A stretch of 64,000 nucleotides of DNA, from assembly GCA_021203545.1 (NCBI GenBank), contig JAJQAZ010000068.1, positions 4,816 to 68,815 on the forward strand, written 5' to 3'. The position numbers were made by a program, and so were the translations under genes. The first letter of the stretch is position 1. Each line of letters begins with the position of its first letter. The notes under the pieces were generated by a model. The model saw nothing but the letters and a program-made list of their open reading frames with translations. It was not told where the DNA came from and searched no databases. Below are positions 45,476 to 54,690 of the stretch, one piece after another. The DNA is from Tannerellaceae bacterium. GTDB lineage: Bacteria; Bacteroidota; Bacteroidia; Bacteroidales; Tannerellaceae.

Positions 45476-47398
45476 ATGAAATACAAAAGAATCAAAGAAT
45501 ACATTTTGATAGGTGCTACCCTATTTGCTTCCGGCCTGAACTTTCAGTCCTGTCAGGATCTGGATATTCCCCCTATGAATATCATACAGGACGAAGAGGT
45601 TTTTGGTACCGAAGAGGGCATTATGAGTTACATGGCACGTTTGTATAGCCAAATGCTTATCGAAGATTTCAGATATTCACCCGATCAGGGCTTCAACCAT
45701 TTCTGGCTACGGATGCCGCTCAGTACTATTTCAGGAGAATCCCTCAGTTTAACCGCCGGTCAGGCTATAATGGAAGTCGGTTGCTGGACGGAAGCCTACA
45801 AACTGATCCGCGATGTAAATTACTTCATGGAAACACTTCCGGAATATACCTCTCTGTACGAAGATATCTATATAGAAAACCTGATGGGCGAAGCCCGGTT
45901 TATCCGTGCCTGGACCTATTACCAATTAGCAAAAAGATACGGCGGGGTGCCTATCGTAGATAAAGTAATCAACTATCCGCAGGTTTCTATCGAAGACTCA
46001 CAACTGCCCCGTAACTCCGAAGAAGAAACATGGGATTTTATCTCTGAAGATCTGGACTATGCGATCAGATACATGGGCGAAACAAGTGTTTCGGGACGGG
46101 GTAACAGATATGTTGCAGCCGGACTGAAATCAAGAGCGATGTTATATGCCGGTTCGATTGCGAAATATAACTCCACCATACTGTTTGACGATAAAACACG
46201 GGCCCGTCTTTGTGGTATTTCCGCAGACAAGGCTACCGATTATTTCACACAAAGTGTAGAAGCTGCCAAGCTACTCGAATCGAAATACAGCCTCTACATG
46301 TCGGGATGGAAAGCAGACGATAAAGAGAGCCAGTACGAGAATTATGTAAATCTCTATTTCGACGAGAGCAGTCCGGAAAACATTCTGGTGAAAACCTATA
46401 AATATCCCGAATCGGCACACGGCTATGATGCCTATTGCGTACCACGACAGTTTGTAGGGCCGAGTGGCTACTCCTGCCGTAACTGCCCCACAGTAGAGTT
46501 TGTAGAAATGTTTGACGGTATCGAAAAAGATGAGAACGGACAACTCAAAACACTGGATGAAAACGGTAATTATATTCTTTTCAACTCAACAATGGAATAT
46601 TTCGAAAATGCCGAACCCCGGTTACGGGGGGCGGTTATTCTTCCCGGCGATTACTTCGGAGGCGAAAGTATTGAAGTCCGGCGGGGAATATATATCGGTA
46701 GTGTAGAGGGTGGTATTCCTTCGCTGTTACCTCCCGGCTGGACTTCTGTGTATCCGTCTGAAAACATAGTCTCTACCCCTACGCCCAGTTCCGAACAGAT
46801 TCCATATCAGTTGCCGGATGGTTCCTATATGAATCCCTGTGGATTAAGTGGTAATTTCAATGCCGGAAGTGACCCGAATGCCGGATTCTTTGCCCGTAAA
46901 TATCTGGTACAGACCTATCCGCTCGAAAACCATTCCGACCAGACATGGATAGAAATGCGTTATGCCGAAATTCTGTTAAACCGGGCTGAAGCAGCTTACG
47001 AACTGCATTTAGCAGGCGAAACAGGAAGCAATTACCTGCAGGATGCTTTTGAGTGTATCAATTTGATCAGAAACCGGGCCGGAGCAGACATGTTAAATAC
47101 GCCTGCCGACCTGACTTCTATCGAGGTGATTCAAAGGGAAAGACGCAAAGAACTGGCTTTCGAAAATAAAACGTATTGGGACCTGAAACGCTGGCGGATC
47201 ATTGACCGCGAACAACGGTCTACCACATACCGGATATTAAATCCCTTCTATGCTGCGCATGCCGGAAAATATTTTCTGGATGTAAGGACAGACGAAAGGA
47301 ATGTACGGTACACATTCGATACCAGATGGTATTACCAACAAATACCAGTCGAAGAAATTCAGAAGAATTCAAACATCGTACAGAACCCAGGTTATTAA
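45476..47398 (+). CDS. SusD/RagB-family lipoprotein
   Basis: 640 aa, somewhat long for SusD. Lipobox FQSC (C26). Core motifs: MGEARFIRAWTYYQLAKRYGGVPIVDKVI, RYVAAGLKSRAMLYAGSIAKYN and, near the C-terminus, WIEMRYAEILLNRAEAAYELH, ELAFENKTYWDLKRWRIID. Ends IQKNSNIVQNPGY. Pairs with the STN-type SusC 20 nt upstream. Ligand unknown; see the esterase and Nif3-like genes downstream. Confidence 0.92.
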   Translation: MKYKRIKEYILIGATLFASGLNFQSCQDLDIPPMNIIQDEEVFGTEEGIMSYMARLYSQMLIEDFRYSPDQGFNHFWLRMPLSTISGESLSLTAGQAIMEVGCWTEAYKLIRDVNYFMETLPEYTSLYEDIYIENLMGEARFIRAWTYYQLAKRYGGVPIVDKVINYPQVSIEDSQLPRNSEEETWDFISEDLDYAIRYMGETSVSGRGNRYVAAGLKSRAMLYAGSIAKYNSTILFDDKTRARLCGISADKATDYFTQSVEAAKLLESKYSLYMSGWKADDKESQYENYVNLYFDESSPENILVKTYKYPESAHGYDAYCVPRQFVGPSGYSCRNCPTVEFVEMFDGIEKDENGQLKTLDENGNYILFNSTMEYFENAEPRLRGAVILPGDYFGGESIEVRRGIYIGSVEGGIPSLLPPGWTSVYPSENIVSTPTPSSEQIPYQLPDGSYMNPCGLSGNFNAGSDPNAGFFARKYLVQTYPLENHSDQTWIEMRYAEILLNRAEAAYELHLAGETGSNYLQDAFECINLIRNRAGADMLNTPADLTSIEVIQRERRKELAFENKTYWDLKRWRIIDREQRSTTYRILNPFYAAHAGKYFLDVRTDERNVRYTFDTRWYYQQIPVEEIQKNSNIVQNPGY

Positions 47399-47417
47399 CT
47401 AATAAAAATATATACAA

Positions 47418-48179
47418 ATGAAAAAGCTAATATACCCCATCCTGTTTTCTCTTACGTTGCTTCTCACTTATTCGTGCGAAATAGACAACTACGACGAACC
47501 AGAGGAAACATTAACAGGAGAGATCATAGACAAAGTAACACGGCAAACGGTCCAGACGGAAGATGGTACCGGTGGTATCCGGTTCAGACTGCTTGAATAT
47601 AGCTGGAGCGACAACCCCACCCCTTATTATATTTATGGTAAACAGGACGGCACCTACAACAACACCAAAATATTCAGGGGCACCTACAACATTGTACCCG
47701 AAGGGCCTTTTGTACCCCTTATTCAGTATGATGCAAACGGAAACCAGATTGTGGACGAAAGCCGCACACTGGATGTAAAAGGCACTACGGTATTGAATTT
47801 CGAGGTTGAACCATTTCTTCGTATCGAGTGGGTGGGCGAACCTATATGGAACGGCGACGGTACCATTACCGTAAACGTGAAAATAACACGTGGTACGGAT
47901 CATGCCGCTTACCAACAAGACATAATGGATATATTCCTGTTTGTGAATTCTAACCCCTATACAGGAAATAATAATTACGATACCCGCTACTCAACTGAAA
48001 TGGCTTTCCAGGGAGACGAAGCAAACGCAATCCTGGGGCAAACACTGACCATCACAACCAGCGGCGAACTACCCGGCAAGCGAACCCATTTCCTGAGAGT
48101 CGGTGCCCGCATCAACTACACTGTAGCCGGAATCATCCGGTATAATTACAATGAAGTAAAATCAGTAGATATTCCATAG
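47418..48179 (+). CDS. DUF3823-type lipoprotein
   Basis: 253 aa. Lipobox LLTYSC. Short beta-rich protein resembling the DUF3823 family, which commonly follows susCD pairs and is probably a surface-exposed ligand-binding or accessory lipoprotein. It starts with a transthyretin-like segment (ETLTGEIIDKVTRQTVQTEDGTGG), then IFRGTYNIVPEGPFVPL and an Ig-like C-terminal part. No enzymatic motif. 19 nt after SusD, same operon. Confidence 0.75.
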   Translation: MKKLIYPILFSLTLLLTYSCEIDNYDEPEETLTGEIIDKVTRQTVQTEDGTGGIRFRLLEYSWSDNPTPYYIYGKQDGTYNNTKIFRGTYNIVPEGPFVPLIQYDANGNQIVDESRTLDVKGTTVLNFEVEPFLRIEWVGEPIWNGDGTITVNVKITRGTDHAAYQQDIMDIFLFVNSNPYTGNNNYDTRYSTEMAFQGDEANAILGQTLTITTSGELPGKRTHFLRVGARINYTVAGIIRYNYNEVKSVDIP

Positions 48180-48187
48180 TAATCATT

Positions 48188-48226
48188 CTTACGTTCGGCG
48201 TAGCGTTTCGCTACGCCGAACGTAAG
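48188..48226. repeat. Perfect 18-bp hairpin, TTCGGCGTAGCG family
   Basis: 18-nt perfect stem (48188-48205 with 48209-48226) and TTT loop. Core CGTTCGGCGTAGCG also occurs, diverged, at 157-182, 235-262 and about 30812-30840. It sits inside the operon, 8 nt after the DUF3823 stop. Confidence 0.8.
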
Positions 48227-48246
48227 GGAAATAAAACAAAAATAAT

Positions 48247-49059
48247 ATGGCAAAAAATACAGTACAACAAATTATCAACCAGATCAGGAAACAATTGGGT
48301 AAAACCTGGGTCAATTCACCGGTGGATGTATTGAATACGGGTAATAGCAATACAATTGTTACAGGCATTACAACCTCTTTCTCTCCAACCATTGATGTGC
48401 TTAAAAGATCAATTGAAGCAGAAAACAACCTGATCATTACACAACAACCCGCTTTTTATATAGACAGCCAGGCTCCGGAAAGAGACCCGGTAGAGGAAAT
48501 ATTCAAAGAGAATCCCACTTACTTATATAAAAAGAGTCTGATAGAAGAAAACAAACTCGTGATCTGGCGTTTCTATGATAACTGGAATAACCGGAAAGAA
48601 GACGGTCAGTTACTGGGAATAGCCAAAGCTCTCAACTGGGAGAAATATCATCTTGAAAACAAATCCTTCTTACTCCCGGAAAGTACATTAGGCGAAACAG
48701 TTCTATCTATCAGTAAACAATTGAATATACAGGGCATCCGTGCCGTAGGCGATCCATCGGTTAAAATAAAAAAAGCAGTTATATCACACGGTATGTTCCG
48801 GTTCACTGAACTACAGGAAATACTAAAAGATCCCGACGTAACCCTGTTGGTCATAGCTGAAGCAATTGAATGGGAAAGCCCCGAATATTTCAGAGACCTA
48901 TTGACATGGAAAGGCCATAATAAAGGAATGATTCTGTTAGGTCGTCAGGCCATGGAAGACCCCGGTTACGGAGAAGTAGCCCGGTGGTTACAAACCTTTA
49001 TCAAAGATATACCTATTGAATGGATACCTGCGGAGGAACCCTTCTGGGTACCCCGGTAA
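48247..49059 (+). CDS. Nif3-like protein lacking metal ligands
   Basis: 270 aa. Same family and layout as the next gene (Nif3/DUF34 fold): NTGNSNTIVTGITTSFSPTIDVLKRSIEAENNLII aligns with NPNTVVMGITTTFMGTLDILQKSLKAGNNMII there. Where the paralogue has the metal motif SHEPIFWNHTD, this protein has TQQPAFYIDSQ (Q66, Q67). Where the paralogue has SHNRREEDGMGNCARWL, it has GRQAMEDPGYGEVARWL. All candidate histidine ligands are therefore lost at both sites. No signal peptide, so cytoplasmic. Likely a non-catalytic partner or pseudo-enzyme. Same operon, 41 nt before its paralogue. Confidence 0.78.
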   Translation: MAKNTVQQIINQIRKQLGKTWVNSPVDVLNTGNSNTIVTGITTSFSPTIDVLKRSIEAENNLIITQQPAFYIDSQAPERDPVEEIFKENPTYLYKKSLIEENKLVIWRFYDNWNNRKEDGQLLGIAKALNWEKYHLENKSFLLPESTLGETVLSISKQLNIQGIRAVGDPSVKIKKAVISHGMFRFTELQEILKDPDVTLLVIAEAIEWESPEYFRDLLTWKGHNKGMILLGRQAMEDPGYGEVARWLQTFIKDIPIEWIPAEEPFWVPR

Positions 49060-49099
49060 TAACAATGAATAGAAGTATAATCTTTATAATTAAACAAAC

Positions 49100-50029
49100 A
49101 TGAAAAACAACGATATATCCAGAAGAAACTTTCTCAAATTATCGGGAGCAGGCCTTGTCGGAACATTGGGAACAGGTCTCTTACTACCGGGTCAGTTTAC
49201 CCATGCAGCAGGCACAGCAAAACAGAATGGTTCAATTACTGCCGGCGAAGTAGTGGAACGGATCAAACAGAATGTAAACATCCCCTGGCGAACAGAAACA
49301 GTAGACAACCTCAAGGGCAATGGTAATCCAAACACTGTTGTAATGGGTATTACAACTACTTTTATGGGTACACTTGATATACTACAAAAGTCGCTGAAAG
49401 CCGGGAACAACATGATTATCTCCCACGAACCTATATTCTGGAATCATACGGATATAGATGAAGGATTAACCGGCGACCCCGTCTACCTGCATAAACTGGA
49501 CTTTATGACCCGGAACGGACTGATCGTGTTTCGCTTCCATGATCATCTACACGGACGTAAACCGGTAGATAGCATTGCGGAAGGATGGAACGAAGTAATG
49601 GGATGGGAAAATTACCGGTACAACAAAGAAAAACGTATGTATACCCTGCCCGAGCCTGTTACGTTAGCATCTTATGCACAGGAAGTTAAAAAACGACTCC
49701 GCAGTGATAGTGTGCGGGTAGTTGGCGATCCGCAGTTGATCATCCGGACTGTAGGTATGGGTTCCAACAAAGTACCTGTCCGTGACGGCCGCTTACCGGC
49801 TGCCGACCTGATCTTTCATTACGAGCCCGACAGGGAAAACTCTGTAACCGAATACGAACGTGATATTGTACTATCAGGCCAACAAAAAGCCTTTATATCT
49901 GTTTCGCATAACCGGCGGGAAGAAGACGGCATGGGTAATTGTGCCCGTTGGCTGCGTACCATTTTACCGGAAATACCTATTCAGTTTATATCATCGGAAG
50001 AACCTTTTTGGAGAACAGTAAAAAAGTAA
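49100..50029 (+). CDS. Nif3-like protein with Tat signal
   Basis: 309 aa. N-terminal twin-arginine signal (SRRNFLKLSGAG, then hydrophobic stretch, cleavage near THAAG), so probably exported folded with its metals. Nif3/DUF34 fold with candidate metal ligands H109, E110 and H116 (SHEPIFWNHTD), and the C-terminal SHNRREEDGMG motif. Nif3 proteins are usually cytoplasmic dinuclear-metal hydrolases of uncertain substrate; an exported one in a susCD operon is unusual. Pairs with the ligand-less paralogue upstream and is followed 4 nt later by a carboxylesterase. Confidence 0.78.
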   Translation: MKNNDISRRNFLKLSGAGLVGTLGTGLLLPGQFTHAAGTAKQNGSITAGEVVERIKQNVNIPWRTETVDNLKGNGNPNTVVMGITTTFMGTLDILQKSLKAGNNMIISHEPIFWNHTDIDEGLTGDPVYLHKLDFMTRNGLIVFRFHDHLHGRKPVDSIAEGWNEVMGWENYRYNKEKRMYTLPEPVTLASYAQEVKKRLRSDSVRVVGDPQLIIRTVGMGSNKVPVRDGRLPAADLIFHYEPDRENSVTEYERDIVLSGQQKAFISVSHNRREEDGMGNCARWLRTILPEIPIQFISSEEPFWRTVKK

Positions 50030-50033
50030 TACC

Positions 50034-51698
50034 ATGAGCACAAATCATATAAATCGGCGCCGTTTCCTTCAAAGCTCTTCTTTGCTGGCGTTGTCATGTC
50101 TGGCATTCCCGGCATGTACCGGAACGGATAAAATACAGTATGTAACGGCCGAAACTTGTTTCGGTAAGATCAGAGGAACAGAGAATAGAGGCATCAAAAT
50201 ATTCCGGGGAGTTCCTTACGGAGCCAATACATCCGGGGTGAACCGCTTTATGCCGCCTGTTGATCCTCCTGAATGGAAAGGTATCAGAGACGCTATCGAC
50301 TACGGATACCGTTGTCCGCAAACTGATCCTTCACACCGGCCACAACCGCCAGGTGGAGAAACATCCGGCCCTTCCATCTTCCGGGCACTCGAAGTGCCTG
50401 GAGATAAACCGGATAAGGAAGATGAGGAGTGTCTGGTTTTAAACATCTGGACACCCGGAATAAACGATGGTGGAAAACGCCCCGTACTTTTTTGGTTACA
50501 TGGTGGTGCATTTGTATCCGGTTCCGGTTCTACCCGTGGGTGGGATGGTACCAACCTGTGCCTGCGCGGTGATGTTGTAGTCATCACCATCAACCACCGG
50601 TTACACGCTTTAGGCTTTGCCAACTTCAGCGGATTCAGTCCGGACTTTACCACATCCGGCACAGTAGGTATGCTGGATATTCAGCATGCACTCCGATGGG
50701 TACAGCGCAATATAGAGCAGTTCGGTGGGGATCCTAACAGAGTTACTATATTCGGCCAGTCAGGCGGAGGACGTAAATGTGAAACATTACTAGCTATGCC
50801 TTCCTGTAAAGGGCTATTTCACCGGGCTGCTATCGAAAGCGGTGTAGCTATTAAAATATCAGAGGCTGCCGATTCGCAGGAACTGGCAGACCGGATGCTT
50901 CACAAATTAGGCCTCCCTTCAACAGATGTGCACAAAATCCGTACATTGCCCATACAACAGATCATGGCTGCAGCTTTCGGTATCTACCGGGATGCCCGGA
51001 AAGAAAATATCAGGCTGGCGGACTTTGCACCTACTGTAGATGGAACCATCATCACTCAACATCCTTTTCATCCGGAAGCCTCAGCAGCAATGCCCGACAT
51101 TCCAATCATTATAGGTTCAACCCGGACAGAATACACCGGCCTCACAACCAATGAAGCACTCTGGCACCTGAATGAAGAAGGATTACAAACAGAAACAAAC
51201 AAATTGATAGGCGATTCTGCAAGGGAAATAATTGAACTATACCGGAAACACAATCCGGCGGCATCTCCTTCCGAACTATTTTTTCTTATAGGCAGTGACC
51301 GGCTTTATGGTGCATCCACGATGAAAATAGCAGAACGGAGGGCTCAACTACAGAAAGGCCCGGTTTATCTCTATTATTTCGCATGGCAAACTCCCGTACA
51401 AAACGGAATGTTGATGTCGCCCCATAACCTGGTATGGCCCTTTATTTTCGATAATACGGAACTATGCGCAAACCTGACAGGCAACACTCCCGAAGCCCGG
51501 GAACTGGCCGATAAGATAAGCGATGCCTGGATAGCCTTTGCCCGCACCGGCGATCCGAACACATCCAAACTCCCTTACTGGCCCCCATACAACGCAGAAT
51601 TACGTAGTACAATGATATTCAACAATACCAGCGAAGTAATAAACGACCCCTTGCAAGAACAGCGCATAGCTATGTTCCATTTATTGGATTTGGTATAA
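50034..51698 (+). CDS. Type-B carboxylesterase, Tat-exported lipoprotein
   Basis: 554 aa. Alpha/beta-hydrolase (PnbA/COesterase). Tat motif NRRRFLQ followed by lipobox AFPAC, so a folded, exported lipoprotein. Catalytic signatures: IFRGVPYGANTSG, oxyanion loop LFWLHGGAFVSGSG, nucleophile elbow FGQSGGG (S243) and His in SPHNLVWPF (H464). Hydrolyses carboxylic esters; the substrate may be an acylated sugar or plant ester taken in by the SusC/D pair. Last gene of the sigma-controlled operon; its stop directly abuts the converging DUF2461 stop. Confidence 0.88.
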   Translation: MSTNHINRRRFLQSSSLLALSCLAFPACTGTDKIQYVTAETCFGKIRGTENRGIKIFRGVPYGANTSGVNRFMPPVDPPEWKGIRDAIDYGYRCPQTDPSHRPQPPGGETSGPSIFRALEVPGDKPDKEDEECLVLNIWTPGINDGGKRPVLFWLHGGAFVSGSGSTRGWDGTNLCLRGDVVVITINHRLHALGFANFSGFSPDFTTSGTVGMLDIQHALRWVQRNIEQFGGDPNRVTIFGQSGGGRKCETLLAMPSCKGLFHRAAIESGVAIKISEAADSQELADRMLHKLGLPSTDVHKIRTLPIQQIMAAAFGIYRDARKENIRLADFAPTVDGTIITQHPFHPEASAAMPDIPIIIGSTRTEYTGLTTNEALWHLNEEGLQTETNKLIGDSAREIIELYRKHNPAASPSELFFLIGSDRLYGASTMKIAERRAQLQKGPVYLYYFAWQTPVQNGMLMSPHNLVWPFIFDNTELCANLTGNTPEARELADKISDAWIAFARTGDPNTSKLPYWPPYNAELRSTMIFNNTSEVINDPLQEQRIAMFHLLDLV

Positions 51699-52370
51699 TT
51701 ATACCCGGCCGAGGTATTCGTCTACTGTGTAGTTGAGGAACTGGTGGAAAGGTACTTGCTTTTTGAAAATAGCAATGACTTCATCCATCCAGTTTTCATT
51801 TTCGAAGAAGCTGTCTTCGATAGGGCAGGAAATGCAAAGGTCTTTGTATAACAGGTATTCTCCGTTAGGAGTGTCTGCAGGATAACCTGCCGGCATACGT
51901 TTTAGTTTTTCGCCATCCAGTCCGGGGTAACTTGCTTTGAAAGCGGGATCTTCCATGATGGCAGAAAACTCGTCCATCTGGTCGTAGATATCTTTACGGA
52001 GTAACTTTAATAGTTTGGGTTCCGGACGCCACAGACCTCCTGACAATAGACTGTTGCCGGGTTCGATATGAAAGTAATAACCGCTTCGCAGGCTGTTTTT
52101 ACCTCCCATGGCCATATAGGCTCCCATGTGATTTTTGTAGGGTAGTTTGTTTGGCGAAAAGCGGATATCACGATAAATTCTGTAAATACAATCTTTTGCC
52201 TCTAATCCTGCAATTTCAGGATCGAATAGGGCGATACGGTTGATTAACTCCTGTACGGTATTAATAAATTCGCTTCGTAAAGCATCATACCGTTTTTTAT
52301 TGTCATGAAACCAGGAACGGTTGTTATTTTCCTGAAGTTCGTTCAGGAATTGTAATAGTTGTACGCTCAT
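51699..52370 (-). CDS. DUF2461 family protein
   Basis: 223 aa from ATG 52370 (MSVQLLQFLNELQENNNRSWF); the in-frame start at 52412 is less likely. Matches the conserved DUF2461/TIGR02453 pattern: FLNELQENNNRSWFHDNKKRYD, RDIRFSPNKLPYKNHMGAYM, GYYFHIEPGNSLLSGGLWRPEP. The function of the family is unknown. No signal peptide; cytoplasmic. Confidence 0.88.
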   Translation of the reverse strand: MSVQLLQFLNELQENNNRSWFHDNKKRYDALRSEFINTVQELINRIALFDPEIAGLEAKDCIYRIYRDIRFSPNKLPYKNHMGAYMAMGGKNSLRSGYYFHIEPGNSLLSGGLWRPEPKLLKLLRKDIYDQMDEFSAIMEDPAFKASYPGLDGEKLKRMPAGYPADTPNGEYLLYKDLCISCPIEDSFFENENWMDEVIAIFKKQVPFHQFLNYTVDEYLGRV

Positions 52371-52426
52371 TGTAAATAATCTGATTAAAGTAACTGAAAT
52401 CCAGCTATACAAAGGTAGGAAAAATA

Positions 52427-54615
52427 TCAGAAATAATAACCCAGATTGAGGTAGAAGAGCACGCTTTTGCTGTGATTGGAAATACTAAGGCTGGTAGATA
52501 AAGGGCCGCCCAGACTGTTATAAGCATATCCAATTCCGGCACCCCAGATGTGGTTGCCATTGAGTAAATTAAATACGTCGTCATCGTGGGCGGCATAATT
52601 GCCTGTTAACCAGATATAGTGACGGCCTCCCATTCGTTGACGCAGTTCTACCCGTGCCACTGCTACTGAATTGGAGAATATCTCCATATGGTTGATGCCT
52701 GTAAACGGTAACTGTTGCGGCATGTACCGTCCGGCCACTTCGCCCCATATTACATTCAGGTAGGGATAGGCCAGATTACCCCCAATCAGCACCCTGCTAT
52801 ATACCGAAGGCAGGAGTGTGAGCCTTGACTTCAGGCGGATAGCCGTGTTGAAGGCAACCGATACGGACGAGAAAGGAGCTATGTTATTATAATTCACAAA
52901 ATTGTCTGTATACATAGAGTAGTGAGCCTGTAAAGAGACTCCCCGGTCCGGAAAGTAACGGCGGTTCATTGTTTCAAGGTGGGCCGAAGCAAAATAACTG
53001 ATAAATCCTTCGGGTTGTACTTCTATCTCACGCGAATCTCCCCGGTAGAGGAAAGAGTTGTAATTGAAATATTCGTACCGGAGTCCTGCCCGTACCTTGA
53101 AATTTAACCAGCTCATATCAGAAAAAGCTAATTCTGCAAAATGGTGTTGATAGCTTGTATTAAATGTTTTTTTCCCTTTTTCATAAATATCCAGGTCCCT
53201 GTATGTAAACATATAGGATACATTGATGTTGCGTAACGGGTTGCGTTCGTAAGCATATTCGATCCGTCCGTATGAGTTTTTACCGATCCGTCCGGTCAGG
53301 GATAATTTTGTCCGTGCTTTTACCCGGTAGTCGAGTGTTGTATTTAATAATACGGCGATATTCTCCTCGGTATCATACCGGAGTCCCAGATTAAAAGAGG
53401 TAGAAGATTTATCTTCAAACATGAAATGCAGATCATAGGGATCTTTACCTGTCATTTTATAGCTTACATGTGCATAGGCATTGGTACCCATCAGGATAGA
53501 GATTGCGTTTTCAAGATTCCCTAATGTTATATAAGAATTCTCTTTCAATCCGGTAAGCCTTAGTAGCCATTTTTCGTCGTTTGGAGCTATTCCTTCAAAG
53601 CGGATGTTGCGGATCAGGAATGTATCGTTTGGTTTGATGGGTTTGGGGAAGTCTGGGTTTATCTCCGGTTTGCGCGCTAAACTCTCTTTTAATTGGATGA
53701 TTTCTTCCCATTTCCGGCGGGCTTCCTGCTCGCCCCGTTGTATCATGGTGTCGATTGCTGACGGGCTAAAACTGGCGGAGTTATAGGGGTGCATGTCCGG
53801 CCGGAATAACAGATCTGTATCTTCGCGGTTGGCAGCATATTTTTCATGTCCGTACAAGGCAACGATCTGTCCTAACATATCGCCCGGTGTATGTAATTGA
53901 TTGGCTACCAGCAAATCGCTGGTACCCAAATCTACTCCTATAATAATATCGGCACCCATACTACGGGCTACATTGACCGGGAAATTATTGGGTATTCCAC
54001 CATCTACCAGAATGATGCTATCCATCCGGACCGGTGTGAAGACTGCCGGGATTGCCATACTGGCACGCATAGCTAGGGGGAGGCTACCGTCGCGGAAAAC
54101 ATGGTCTTTCCCATCAATAATATTAAAAGCCACGCAGGCAAAAGGATACCGGAAAGCATCGAAATTTACGGAATCGTGGTAACCGATGGTAAGGTGTGTA
54201 AAAAGTCCCTGGATACTCTGTCCTTTAATGACCCCACCGGATGATTTCTGTGGCCTGTTTTTCCAAAAGGGAGGGATATTATATAGCGTTCCGAATTTTC
54301 TTTTTCCGGGAAGGTCAGGTTATTACGTGTTATCCGGTCGCTAAGTAACATAGTCCAGTCCTGTACCCGTACCATGCTGTCAATTTCGGAAGCTGTATAT
54401 CCGATACTGTACAGTCCTCCCACAATGGCTCCCATACTGGTTCCTACTACGTAGTCAATAGGTATACCTGCTTCTTCCAGTACTTTTAATACGCCAATAT
54501 GTGCAACACCTTTGGCACCTCCGCCACCCAGTACTACCGCTACTTTCTTTTTCCCGGCAACCAGTGGAAGTATGTTTATCAGCAGAATCAACAGGAAGCA
54601 GAGTTGTTTTCTCAT
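52427..54615 (-). pseudogene. Patatin-like phospholipase with POTRA and outer-membrane barrel, frameshifted
   Basis: About 729 aa when restored, from ATG 54615. Signal peptide [21 protein letters not shown]. Patatin domain (about residues 25-280) with GGGGAKG oxyanion loop, nucleophile GTSMGA and the DGG motif (LVDGGIPNNFPV) holding the catalytic Asp. Then a POTRA-like segment (FLIRNIRFEGIAPNDEKWLLRLTGL) and a 16-strand-type barrel ending LFYLNLGYYF, the type Vd (PlpD-like) architecture. The frame breaks at the 5-T run 54258-54262: with six T the protein reads [22 protein letters not shown] and joins the second piece. Open pieces are 54615-54166 and 54133-52427. Confidence 0.87.
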
Positions 54616-54690
54616 GGACAAGGGTATTTCCTGCAAATGTAAAAGGTTTGGATCATTTCTCCAAACCTTTTCCGGATAGCTGCCTGTTTA

